Source: CAVYTF01 sp963708205 (GTDB taxonomy: Bacteria > Bacteroidota > Bacteroidia > Chitinophagales > Chitinophagaceae). From it: a stretch of DNA of 64,000 bases. The notes under the pieces are model-generated. The model searched no databases, was not told the origin of the DNA, and was given only the letters and a program-made list of their open reading frames with translations. The stretch lies in the NCBI GenBank assembly GCA_963708205.1, contig OY970196.1:930001-994000 (forward strand). Direction: 5' to 3'. Both the position numbers and the translations under genes were made by a program. Below are positions 10,401 through 16,687 of this stretch, in pieces. How positions within the stretch are numbered: the first letter of the stretch is position 1; each line of letters opens with the position of its first letter.

Positions 10401-10949
10401 CGCATTTCCCCTGAAATTAGCGATCGTATTGGAAGTAGTTGAGCCATAATCAACCAATAATCTTTCCCTGTTTATTGGATCATATGCTGTAGAGCCGATG
10501 GCTACATCACCCAAACTGTCTATCAGCATCCGCTGCACATTATTGGTCCGAAAGGCCACGCCGTTATTATCCGTTGTACCCAGAAAATTAGTTGCAGAAG
10601 TTGTTCCTGCATTACCTATAATACTCCAATAATTTCCTACGGTAGTTGAGTTGGCGATAAAATTCCATTTGGTTCCATCCCAATAATAGATGCCTGCACC
10701 GCTTCCGCCAACTACGGCGGCGTTCGTATTATACACTATTGTTGAGGTAAGTATCGTTGCCCCTAACGGGCTGTTGGATGTTATGTTTACTAAAGAAACA
10801 CGTGGCAAAACAAAACCCTGCGTAGTACTTTCCAGCTCGAGCACAGACGCTGCAACGGGCGCTGTTGTTGCACCTATCTTCATTTGAGCCTGAGTGGTTA
10901 TGGTAATAAAAAAGAGAGCAGGGACTAAAAAGAATATTGACTTTTTCAT
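1452..10949 (-). CDS. Giant repetitive surface protein (3165 aa, GTTD/GIGT-type repeats)
   Basis: The protein begins with a signal peptide (MKKSIFFLVPALFFI...TQAQ). An upstream in-frame ATG at 10994 would only add 15 residues before it. The body is built from modules with WSLTGNSG, ENWIGTTD, ERMRILSTGNIGIGT and long runs of YGVYG-type short repeats (GTGVYGSTSQASGYGVYG). These are the signatures of tail-fibre-like and head-repeat proteins of Bacteroidetes. The last ~130 residues form a non-repetitive domain (TVSTIVRNEQNKKVTMYAPE to DTDGKTL). No S74 chaperone and no type IX sorting domain is visible, unlike the smaller paralogues at 26-38 kb. Large blocks are duplicated at a spacing of 3288 bp (1096 codons). 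A weak promoter (TTG, 22 bp, TATTTTTA at 10979-10972) sits just upstream. Adhesion is the likely role, inferred from repeat class. Confidence 0.85.
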   Translation of the reverse strand: MKKSIFFLVPALFFITITTQAQMKIGATTAPVAASVLELESTTQGFVLPRVSLVNITSNSPLGATILTSTIVYNTNAAVVGGSGAGIYYWDGTKWNFIANSTTVGNYWSIIGNAGTTSATNFLGTTDNNGVAFRTNNVQRMLIDSLGDVAIGSTAYDPINRERLLVDYGSTTSNTIANFRGNAPTYFQINLQNTNSSSNSSTDFVATNDIGTDSTYYIDMGINSSTYAPSVDNFGGPNDGYLFINARNLVMGTQSSNSDIIFLNSGGSTRQNQTMRLDGSTGNVIIGKDENISLAPVGNTLRAPNAGANSPANSAGGTLTILGGTGVGTGSGGSVLINGGTAVSGTYGPVSLNASSNGATNINTGTSTGTTSIGNSLNNILLPGFPTIGGVFYTSAASGQIASTGTGTAGYILQTNGTGLAPTWVSVGSATSATDWQLLGNTGITQPAAPATYGTSTFAAGENWIGTTDAKDFTIGTSDIERMRVLSSGYVGIGTSTPNRSLVVQGNHTNNVITIENTNVAGYSSMDMYSNTGTLSATFGYGNASAVAPYTGRGYFNSYSTDFIWMNNAVGATTPVMLISGQAATPGYVGIGTSTPARRLEIGGTTNTVRIDGLATGGTFNSSSTAASSTLVYSNNTTGDLYALPTANSSVLITNSTGVPSWNTAITNGLFWSLTGNSGITQPAAPATYGTSTFAATENWIGTTDVKDVTIGSSNKERMRILSTGNIGIGTAAPAATLDINGYNVTTGNVVNVNGNTVTSGNGLNLTANALTQGYGLNVSSTSTAGTANGSTALINISRSGANANAGHTAYGIYSNITNTNAGSGTDIGGYFSASGATTNNYGVNGVSSSAAGYGVVGTNTAASGTGAGTGVYGSTSQASGYGVYGVNTSTSVGNSIGVYGVKSGATGTGTGYGIYGSATGTATTNYGGYFTASGGTANYGVVVPSTGGNSGFGTTTPAQEIEVGPTTKTIRIDGLQSGGTYNSSSTVATSAILYANNLGDIYSLPTANSSVLITSATGVPSWSSATTNGLFWSLIGNTGITQPAAPATYGTSTFAAGENWIGTTDVKDVTIGSSNKERMRILSTGNIGIGTAAPAQSLEVGYTTGTVRVDGLKSGNSYNSSSTAASSTIVYSNNTTGDLYALPTANSSVLITNSTGVPSWNTAITNGLFWSLTGNSGITQPAAPATYGTSTFAAGENWIGTTDVKDVTIGSSNKERMRILSTGNIGIGTAAPAATLDINGYNVTTGNVVNVNGNTVTSGNGLNLTANALTQGYGLNVSSISTAGTANGSTALINISRSGANANAGHTAYGIYSNITNTNAGSGTNIGGYFSASGATTNNYGVNGVSSSAAGYGVVGTNTAASGTGAGTGVYGSTSQASGYGVYGTNTSTSVGSSIGVYGVKSGATGTGTGYGIYGSATGTATTNYGGYFTASGGTANYGVVVPSTGGNSGFGTTTPAQEIEVGGTTNTSRIDGIAAGGTYNSSSTVATSAILYANNLGDIYSLPTANSSVLITSATGVPSWSSATTNGLFWSLIGNTGITQPAAPATYGTSTFAAGENWIGTTDAKDLTIGTSNIERMRVLSTGYVGIGTSTPNRPLVINGNSTNNVATIQNTNVAGYSSIDMYSNTGTLSTTFGYGNASAVAPYTGRGYFNSYSTDFIWMNNAVGATTPVMLISGQAATPGYVGIGTSTPARRLEIGGTTNTVRIDGLATGGTFNSSSTAASSTIVYSNNTTGDLYALPTANSSVLITNSTGVPSWNTAITNGLFWSLTGNSGITQPAAPATYGTSTFAATENWIGTTDVKDVTIGSSNKERMRILSTGNIGIGTAAPAATLDINGYNVTTGNVVNVNGNTVTSGNGLNLTANALTQGYGLNVSSTSTAGTANGSTALINISRSGANANAGHTAYGIYSNITNTNAGSGTDIGGYFSASGATTNNYGVNGVSSSAAGYGVVGTNTAASGTGAGTGVYGSTSQASGYGVYGVNTSTSVGNSIGVYGVKSGATGTGTGYGIYGSATGTATTNYGGYFTASGGTANYGVVVPSTGGNSGFGTTTPAQEIEVGPTTKTIRIDGLQSGGTYNSSSTVATSAILYANNLGDIYSLPTANSSVLITSATGVPSWSSATTNGLFWSLIGNTGITQPAAPATYGTSTFAAGENWIGTTDVKDVTIGSSNKERMRILSTGNIGIGTAAPAQSLEVGYTTGTVRVDGLKSGNSYNSSSTAASSTIVYSNNTTGDLYALPTANSSVLITNSTGVPSWNTAITNGLFWSLTGNSGITQPAAPATYGTSTFAATENWIGTTDVKDLTIGTSNIERMRVLSSGYVGIGTSTPNRALVVQGNNTNNVITIENTNAAGYSSVDMYNNSGTLSSTFGYGNPSAGAPYTARGYFNTYSNDFVWMNNGGGATTPVVLISAQAATPGYVGIATTTPARKLEIGGTANTVRIDGLASGSTFNSSSTATTSTMVYSNNSTGDLYSLPTANSSVLITSATGVPSWTTAITNGLFWSLTGNSGTTVSTSAIGTAANNNFIGTTDNSDLVIATDNFERLHINNTGNIGIQTTNPSALLDINTSAAANAFNVTTGNVVNVTANSLTTGTALNINTTGTITGTGSLATLTGNSLTSGYGIDLSVNAMNTGNGIYETANALTTGNGMAVSSSSAGITTGSLLSLSSTGVISNASGSLLNIKSTATNTAGYLATIVGNSSTTGGIMNISGTGLTTGIGLTVSVSGTGGISSTTTSATAGSYGVLGSNSNATGYGTEGINSNAAGIGVYGRNSAATGTGAGYGVYGTTLQSAGAGVYGIDNNSTSNQTGLTGVYGTYNTTGNGSGVTGIGGSGVNAYTGQAYDIGVYGSAGTYGVWGNNTASTASTIGVYGTVSYAGVSGTYYPAGLEGVSTAAAGTGGASGVIGTSNQSNGYGVWGLNFYNSNAGVGVAGTQFANAGTPLILSPAGGSGGSFTGNGTNATGKVIIGVAGYANSGTTSASGSASTTYFAGGYFASGISAAGAASYYAYVGAINNGTNYKIIGTGTVSTIVRNEQNKKVTMYAPEATEILLEDYGSGKLVNGKIHIDLDPTFAKNIAVNEKHALRVMITLNDQCNGVFVANRTKTGFDVVELNNGNSSAEFTYQVVANRADEYDTDGKTLLSKNQDLRFSDAPEAAPSSATTIKK
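4110..6050 (-). repeat. Internal duplication, copy A (pairs with 7398-9338)
   Basis: About 1.94 kb inside the giant gene recurs almost perfectly 3288 bp further on at 7398-9338. I saw only scattered differences by eye (for example at 4136, 4229, 5769-5771, 5859 and 5921). The spacing is a multiple of three, so the frame is kept. A shorter related block recurs at a spacing of 1791 bp (5248-5598 versus 7039-7389). Such identity implies recent unequal recombination or gene conversion. Confidence 0.9.
7398..9338 (-). repeat. Internal duplication, copy B (pairs with 4110-6050)
   Basis: This is the second copy of the block at 4110-6050, offset by 3288 bp. Identity falls quickly beyond about 9338, where the sequence diverges into a related but different GTTD module, and before about 7398. 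Assembly of this region from short reads would be error-prone. Confidence 0.9.
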
Positions 10950-11019
10950 AATTTGGGGATAATGGACGCGGTAAAAATAAAGAATGCACCGCATCCCCTG
11001 CCAATTTCAGTATTAAAAA

Positions 11020-11178
11020 CTAATTATAATTTGAGAACTTATAAAGGGGCTGTGGAAAACAGGAAGTTATTATATCGGCAAGCGGCGCAGGGCTTCGCGC
11101 ATGAGCGTTGTTACAGTATAAAGCATCTGCCAAACAAATGGTCAGCAGTGCTGCAACTGCCAACCATTTATGATTCAT
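11020..11178 (-). CDS. Possible small secreted peptide downstream of DUF6266 gene
   Basis: A 52-codon frame starts at the ATG at 11178-11176, only 13 bp after the stop of the DUF6266 gene on the same strand, and ends with TAG at 11022-11020. It begins with a signal-like hydrophobic segment (MNHKWLAVAALLTICLADAL) followed by CNNAHA, and carries three Cys residues. I do not recognise a family. Spacing and the signal-like start are the only support, and chance occurrence in this AT-rich spacer remains possible. Confidence 0.3.
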   Translation of the reverse strand: MNHKWLAVAALLTICLADALYCNNAHARSPAPLADIITSCFPQPLYKFSNYN

Positions 11179-11191
11179 TAAATAGTAATTC

Positions 11192-11821
11192 TTACACCGT
11201 TAACTCACCAAGAAATACGCTTGGTGTAGCATCTGTGCCGCCCGGTGAAATAAATGCCAGCCATGTCTCTACCACCTGGCCGGTAAATGCAGATACATCA
11301 ACATCTGCCTCCTGTGCAGAGCGCACTACGTTGTCAGTAAAGCTGCACTGCATCAACGCCGGGCAATACACTAATGGCAATGCTACATCATTTGCCGTAG
11401 CGTTACTAATGCCGCTGTTGTCGATCCAGGTGAACACAGCCGTACTGCCTTTGATCACTGCCGCAGGTGAAGCACCATTCAGCAGCTTGCCGCGGCTTAC
11501 CGATACTTTCGGATAGTTGATCGAAAAGTTCGGTGATTTGCCCGTAATAGCACTGTCTAAGTTCCAGGAGAGCGCCGCGTTATTGGGTGTCATCTGCACC
11601 GCGTAATTTTTAAATGTCATCTCGAGGTATGCAGTTAATACATCGAGAAAAAGCACCATTAAACTGAATTTAGCACGCTGGTCAATCTGAGCCTGCGTGG
11701 CAGTTTTTTTAGACTTCACCGGCTGGCTGCGCATATAGTCTATGCCTTTCCAGTTGCTGCCGATTACTGTACCGACGGTTCCGGAGAAGCCGCCCAAGAT
11801 ACCTTTTGAATAGGTTCCCAT
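11192..11821 (-). CDS. DUF6266 family protein
   Basis: The 209-residue product opens MGTYSKGILGGFSGTVGTVI followed by GSNWKGIDYMRSQP, then a helix-forming QAQIDQRAKFSLMVLFLD segment. Both are hallmarks of DUF6266 proteins. Later SAITGKSPNFSINYPKVSVS and FTWIDNSGISNATANDV match the second half of the family. The biochemical role of DUF6266 is unknown; the proteins are small, often multi-copy in Bacteroidetes, and have no signal peptide here. A paralogue lies at 48849-49490 and a decayed fragment near 50260. Upstream of the start is a striking array of TTGC motifs with exact 10-bp spacing (11929-12038). It is transcribed away from the CRISPR locus. Confidence 0.85.
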   Translation of the reverse strand: MGTYSKGILGGFSGTVGTVIGSNWKGIDYMRSQPVKSKKTATQAQIDQRAKFSLMVLFLDVLTAYLEMTFKNYAVQMTPNNAALSWNLDSAITGKSPNFSINYPKVSVSRGKLLNGASPAAVIKGSTAVFTWIDNSGISNATANDVALPLVYCPALMQCSFTDNVVRSAQEADVDVSAFTGQVVETWLAFISPGGTDATPSVFLGELTV

Positions 11822-11928
11822 GATAAATGGATTTTGTTGTTAAGAAAAATTGTTAATGCAAAAGAAATAGTCAATTGCAAACCAAAGCTAACAAGCCCAA
11901 CCCATTCAAAACGCAATAGCAGTAACAG

Positions 11929-12038
11929 TTGCAGAAAATTGCTGCTACTTTCCAAACATTGCTGATAGTTGCAACCAATTGCCACTAATTGCAGCAAAAC
12001 AGCAGCAGTTGCTGTTAGTTGCAAAGAATTGCAAAAGA
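11929..12038. repeat. Helically phased TTGC array (10-bp period, about 11 units)
   Basis: TTGC begins at 11929, 11939, 11959, 11969, 11979, 11989, 12009, 12019 and 12029, that is on a strict 10-bp grid. The grid slots at 11949 and 11999 hold degenerate units (TTTC and ACAG). The six bases between motifs vary. One motif per helical turn places them on one face of the DNA. The array lies 108-217 bp upstream of the DUF6266 start and about 150 bp from the tracrRNA terminator. Confidence 0.75.
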
Positions 12039-12189
12039 AGATAAATTTTAAACTTGATCATAAAAAGAAAAATAATTGAAAAGAAATAATTATATCTTTA
12101 AATGATAAAAGATAAAGCTGATTGCTATAGAGATTTAATAGCCAAAACAATTTACACTTGCTTAAAATATTAACGCATAGATCTGAAAT

Positions 12190-12211
12190 AAAAAAAGCGA
12201 CTTGCGCCGCT
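12190..12211 (-). terminator. tracrRNA 3' hairpin/terminator
   Basis: On the minus strand AGCGGC-GCAA-GTCGCT forms a six-pair stem (one G-T wobble) closed by a GNRA tetraloop. Seven T follow at 12196-12190. It doubles as the last structural hairpin of the tracrRNA. Confidence 0.85.
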
Positions 12212-12275
12212 TTAAATGTTTACACAACGGAATAATCCTTATTGTGATTTGCTTTCAAATAGAATTCAAAGAAAT
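12190..12275 (-). ncRNA. tracrRNA for the type II-C CRISPR-Cas9 system
   Basis: The minus strand from about 12260 reads TTTGAAAGCAAATCACAA. This is the anti-repeat, fully complementary to the constant 5' part of the crRNA repeat (TTGTGATTTGCTTTCA). It is followed by AAGGATTATTCCGTTGTG, matching the nexus stem of Bacteroidetes tracrRNAs, then AAACATTTAA and a GNRA-loop terminator hairpin with a T7 tract ending near 12190. The 5' end is estimated. It probably lies between 12261 and 12300, because no perfect TAnnTTTG element was found for this strand. The RNA is antisense to the cas9 leader region. Confidence 0.88.
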
Positions 12276-12313
12276 ACTTTTTACTTATAATAAACAAATA
12301 AACTAATTGCTTT

Positions 12314-15300
12314 ATGAAAAAAATCTTAGGATTAGATTTAGGAACCAATTCAATCGGCTGGGCTTTAATTGAACAGGATTTCGACAAAAAAGAAGGCAAA
12401 ATATTAAAGCTTGGTTCTCGTATTATTCCTATGAGCCTGGATATACTTGGAGAATTTGGTAAAGGCAATTCAGTTTCGCAAACTGCTGAGCGAACGGGAT
12501 ATAGAGGAGTACGAAGATTAAGAGAAAGACATTTATTGCGAAGGGAAAGACTGCATCGTGTTTTAAATGTACTTAGCTTTTTACCGGAACATTATGCCGC
12601 TAATATTGATTTTGAAAAACATTACGGACAATTTATACTTGATACTGAACCAAAGATTCCATACAAAACTGTATGGAATGAAACAAAACAAAAAAACGAA
12701 TTTCAGTTTCTTTTTAAAAATTCTTTTTCTGAAATGCTAGAGGATTTTAAGCAGCATCAGCCGTTAATATTAAGGAATGAAAAAGGAGAGAATAAATTAG
12801 TACCTTATGATTGGACGATTTATTATTTACGTAACAAAGCGCTTTCCAAAAAGATAGAAAAAGAAGAACTGGCGTGGATTATATTAAATTTTAATCAAAA
12901 AAGAGGTTACTATCAATTAAGAGGAGAAGAGGAAGACGAAAACACAAATAAACTTGTTGAATTTCATTCATTAAAAATAGTTGATGTAATTGCGGATGAA
13001 ACTCTGAAGAAAGGGGAAACCTGGTATTCATTGATTCTTGAAAATGGCTGGATATACCGGCGTTCAAGTAAGCTGCCTTTATTTGACTGGAAGGATAAAG
13101 TGAAAGACTTTATTGTAACTGCTGAACTGGATGATAACGGAAACGTAAAAAAAGATAAAGAAGGCAAAGAAAAAAGAAGTTTTCGGGCACCAAATGAAGA
13201 TGACTGGACTTTGCTAAAAAAGAAAACAGAGCAGGAAATTAATAAATCACAAAAAACGGTAGGTACATTTATTTATGACAGCTTACTGCAAAATCCAAAG
13301 CAAAAAATTAAAGGCAAATTAGTTAGAACAATAGAACGAAAATTTTATAAGTATGAGCTTAAAAACATCTTAGAAAAGCAGAAAGAATTTCATCCTGAAC
13401 TACAAAGCGAAACCTTATATACTTTTTGCGTTAGGGAGTTGTATAAAAATAATAATGTACAGCAGCAAATTTTAAGTTCCAAAGATTTTGTGCATTTGTT
13501 TTTAGATGATATTATTTTTTATCAGCGACCGTTGCGCAGTCAAAAATCTTCGATCAGTAACTGCACTTTGGAATACAGGAAATACAAAGATGAAAATGGA
13601 ATTGAACACATTCAATACCTGAAAGTTATTCCTAAGTCCAATCCTTACTACCAGGAATTCCGCCTTTGGCAATGGATGTACAACTTATCTATTTATAAAA
13701 AAGAAGATGATGCGAATGTTACTTATGAGTTTTTAAATAGTACCGAAGATTGGGAAAAGCTTTTTGAATTTTTGAATAACAAAAAAGATATTGAACAAAA
13801 ACCTTTGATAAAATATTTTTTAGAACAAAAAGGATTGAAAGGAAAAGTATTAAATGCCGAAACTGAAAAATATCGCTGGAATTACGTTGAAGATAAAAAA
13901 TATCCCTGCAACGAAACAAGAACTTTAATTAATTCAAGGCTTGATAAAGTTCAAAATATAAAAGAGCATTTTCTGACTAGAGATATTGAACAATCATTGT
14001 GGCATATAATTTATTCTGTAACAGATAAAGAAGAATACGAAAAAGCTTTAAAATCTTTTACAAAAAAGAATAATTTACATGAAGCTTCTTTTATCGAATC
14101 ATTTAAAAAATTTCCCCCATTTAAAAGTGAATACGGTTCATTTTCAGAGAAAGCCATTAAAAAATTATTACCGCTGTTGAGAATAGGTAAATACTGGAGT
14201 TGGGATTCAATTCATGAACAATCAAAAGAAAGAATTGAAAAAATACTAACCGGTGAGTATGATGAGAATATTAAAGACAGGGTTCGTGATAAAGCAATTC
14301 ATCTTACAATAAAAAACGACTTCCAGGGATTACAGCTATGGTTGGCGCAATATATTATTTATGGTCGCCATTCTGAAGCTGCTGTTACAGGTAAATGGAA
14401 TTCAGTGAATGATTTAGAAAAGTATTTAAATGATTTCAAACAACATTCACTTCGCAACCCGATTGTTGAACAGGTTATAACTGAAACGCTTCGTGTTGTA
14501 AAAGATATTTGGTCAAAATATGGAAACGGAGTTAAAGATTACTTTGATGAAATTCACATTGAATTAGGTAGGGAAATGAAGAAAACAAAAGAAGAACGTG
14601 AGAATGATACAAAAAGAATAGTTGAAAATGAAAACACTAATCTTCGCATTAAAGTTTTGCTGGCTGAAATGATGAATGATTCTGCTGTAGAAAATGTGCG
14701 TCCGTTTTCGCCAATGCAACAGGAAATTTTAAAAGTATATGAAGAAGGTGCACTTAATTCAGACATAGAAATATCAGATGATATTTTGAAAATAAGCAAA
14801 ACAGCACAGCCATCATCTGCTGATTTAAGAAGATATAAACTTTGGCTTGAACAAAAATACCGTTCACCTTATACCGGCGAAATTATTCCTTTAAACAAGT
14901 TATTTACTACAGAGTATGAAATTGAACACATCATTCCGCAAAGCCGCTATTTTGATGATAGTTTTAGTAACAAGGTAATATGCGAAGCAGCCGTAAATAA
15001 ATTAAAGGATAATCAATTAGGATTAGAGTTTATTAAAAATCATCACGGAACTATTCTTGAATTAGGATTAACCAGAAAGCCGGTAAAAATTTTTGAAGTA
15101 ACCGATTATGAAGATTTTATAAAACAGCATTATTCTAAAAACAGAGGCAAGCGTAATAAATTATTGATGGAAGAAATTCCTGAAAAAATGATTGAAAGGC
15201 AAATAAATGATACACGTCACATTAGTAAATACATTTCAAATGTTTTATCAAATATTGTAAGGGCAGAAAGCAATGATGATGGTATTAATTCGAAAAATGT

Positions 15301-16687
15301 AATTCAATGTAATGGAAAAATAACTACAGAATTGAAACATGACTGGGGTTTGAATGATATATGGAATGAGTTAATCTTGCCAAGATTTGAAAGATTAAAC
15401 AGGCTTAATAATGTTACCCATTTTACTGCATGGAATGAAAAGCATCAAAAATTTTTACCAACAGTTCCTGTCGAATTATCAAAAAACTTTTCGGCTAAAA
15501 GAGTTGACCATCGCCATCACGCAATGGATGCATTGGTAATTGCCTGTGCTACAAGAGACCATATTAATTTACTCAATAATCAATATGCTAAATCATCAAA
15601 ACGTTATGATTTAAACAGAAAACTTAGAAATTTTGCAAAGGTTGTTTATACTCATCCGCAAACCGGCGAAAAAATTGAAAAGGATGTTCCAAAGGATTTT
15701 ATAAAACCATGGAAATGCTTTACAACAGATGGACGAACTGCTTTAGAAAACATTATTGTTGGCTTTAAACAAAATATACGTGTTATAAATAAAGCAACTA
15801 ATCAGTACCAGAAATGGATAGATAATAATGGCGTTACAACAAAAGAATTAGTGCAACAAAAAGGAATAAATTGGGCTATCAGAAAATCTATGCACAAAGA
15901 AACTGTTTCAGGCAAAGTTTATTTAAAAAGAATAAAAATACCCAAAGACAAAATATTAACTGCAACAAGAAAAAGCTTAGACACAAGCTTCAATTTGCAA
16001 GCGATAGAATATATAACTGACACAGGCATTCAAAAGATTCTTAGAAATTATCTCGCAGCAAAAGATAATAATCCTGAAGTGGCTTTTTCACCGGAAGGAA
16101 TTGATAGTATGAATAAGGATATTGAAAAATTTAATGACAGTAAAAAGCATCAGCCTATATTGAAAGTCAGAGTTTTTGAAGTAGGAAATAAATTTCCGTT
16201 AGGTCAATCTGGAAATAAGAAAAGTAAATACGTTGAAGCTGCCAAAGGCACTAATTTATTTTTTGCCGTTTATGTAGATGAAAACAAAAAACGTAATTAC
16301 GAAACCATTCCTTTAAACATTGTAATTGAAAGGCAAAAACAAGGATTAAACGAAGTGCCGTTAGAAAACGACAAGAGCGATAAGCTGCTATTTTATCTTT
16401 CACCAAACGATTTGATTTATGTGCCTTCGGAAGATGAAAAACAAAATGTTAATGGGATAGATTTAAGAAATATAAGCAGTAAGCAAATCCAAAAAATTTA
16501 TAAAGTTGTAAGTTTTACAGGTAATCAGATATTTTTTATAAAACAGGAAGTTGCAACATCAATTGTAAATAAAATTGAGTTTTCATCATTAAACAAAATG
16601 GAAAGATCTATTGATGGAACGATGATAAAAGAAAGCTGTATCAAACTAAACATTGACCGTCTGGGCAATATCAAATCTGCTTTATGA
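12314..16687 (+). CDS. cas9: Type II-C CRISPR-associated endonuclease Cas9 (1457 aa)
   Basis: Cas9 is the RNA-guided effector that cuts double-stranded DNA using crRNA and tracrRNA. The start is fixed by the RuvC-I motif MKKILGLDLGTNSIGW, with Asp8 as catalytic residue. An Arg-rich bridge-helix stretch follows (RGVRRLRERHLLRRERLHRV). RuvC-II is FDEIHIELGREM with Glu750. HNH carries YEIEHIIPQSRYFDDS with His872 as the catalytic base. RuvC-III is VDHRHHAMDALV, with His1069 and Asp1072 in the HHxxDA pattern. All nuclease residues are present, so the protein should be active. At 1457 residues it is longer than compact II-C enzymes (about 1000-1100) and matches the long form seen in Bacteroidetes. 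The long C-terminal region after about 1100 should contain the PAM-interacting domain. It overlaps cas1 by four bases (ATGA). No cas4 or csn2 is present, which supports II-C. Confidence 0.97.
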   Translation: MKKILGLDLGTNSIGWALIEQDFDKKEGKILKLGSRIIPMSLDILGEFGKGNSVSQTAERTGYRGVRRLRERHLLRRERLHRVLNVLSFLPEHYAANIDFEKHYGQFILDTEPKIPYKTVWNETKQKNEFQFLFKNSFSEMLEDFKQHQPLILRNEKGENKLVPYDWTIYYLRNKALSKKIEKEELAWIILNFNQKRGYYQLRGEEEDENTNKLVEFHSLKIVDVIADETLKKGETWYSLILENGWIYRRSSKLPLFDWKDKVKDFIVTAELDDNGNVKKDKEGKEKRSFRAPNEDDWTLLKKKTEQEINKSQKTVGTFIYDSLLQNPKQKIKGKLVRTIERKFYKYELKNILEKQKEFHPELQSETLYTFCVRELYKNNNVQQQILSSKDFVHLFLDDIIFYQRPLRSQKSSISNCTLEYRKYKDENGIEHIQYLKVIPKSNPYYQEFRLWQWMYNLSIYKKEDDANVTYEFLNSTEDWEKLFEFLNNKKDIEQKPLIKYFLEQKGLKGKVLNAETEKYRWNYVEDKKYPCNETRTLINSRLDKVQNIKEHFLTRDIEQSLWHIIYSVTDKEEYEKALKSFTKKNNLHEASFIESFKKFPPFKSEYGSFSEKAIKKLLPLLRIGKYWSWDSIHEQSKERIEKILTGEYDENIKDRVRDKAIHLTIKNDFQGLQLWLAQYIIYGRHSEAAVTGKWNSVNDLEKYLNDFKQHSLRNPIVEQVITETLRVVKDIWSKYGNGVKDYFDEIHIELGREMKKTKEERENDTKRIVENENTNLRIKVLLAEMMNDSAVENVRPFSPMQQEILKVYEEGALNSDIEISDDILKISKTAQPSSADLRRYKLWLEQKYRSPYTGEIIPLNKLFTTEYEIEHIIPQSRYFDDSFSNKVICEAAVNKLKDNQLGLEFIKNHHGTILELGLTRKPVKIFEVTDYEDFIKQHYSKNRGKRNKLLMEEIPEKMIERQINDTRHISKYISNVLSNIVRAESNDDGINSKNVIQCNGKITTELKHDWGLNDIWNELILPRFERLNRLNNVTHFTAWNEKHQKFLPTVPVELSKNFSAKRVDHRHHAMDALVIACATRDHINLLNNQYAKSSKRYDLNRKLRNFAKVVYTHPQTGEKIEKDVPKDFIKPWKCFTTDGRTALENIIVGFKQNIRVINKATNQYQKWIDNNGVTTKELVQQKGINWAIRKSMHKETVSGKVYLKRIKIPKDKILTATRKSLDTSFNLQAIEYITDTGIQKILRNYLAAKDNNPEVAFSPEGIDSMNKDIEKFNDSKKHQPILKVRVFEVGNKFPLGQSGNKKSKYVEAAKGTNLFFAVYVDENKKRNYETIPLNIVIERQKQGLNEVPLENDKSDKLLFYLSPNDLIYVPSEDEKQNVNGIDLRNISSKQIQKIYKVVSFTGNQIFFIKQEVATSIVNKIEFSSLNKMERSIDGTMIKESCIKLNIDRLGNIKSAL

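Noticed and set aside
2273..10887. Many plus-strand open frames opposite the giant surface gene (for example 4387-4845, 5248-5598, 7039-7410)
   Set aside because: They are antisense shadows of a highly repetitive minus-strand gene. They recur exactly at the 3288-bp repeat spacing and have low-complexity translations without signals or domains.
10953..11516. Plus-strand frame of 187 codons
   Set aside because: It overlaps the start region of the giant gene and most of the DUF6266 gene on the other strand and has no recognisable domain.
11764..12024. Minus-strand frame of 86 codons over the TTGC array
   Set aside because: It lies in the phased motif array and overlaps the DUF6266 start in another frame. 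Its Leu/Gln-rich translation is a by-product of the repeats.
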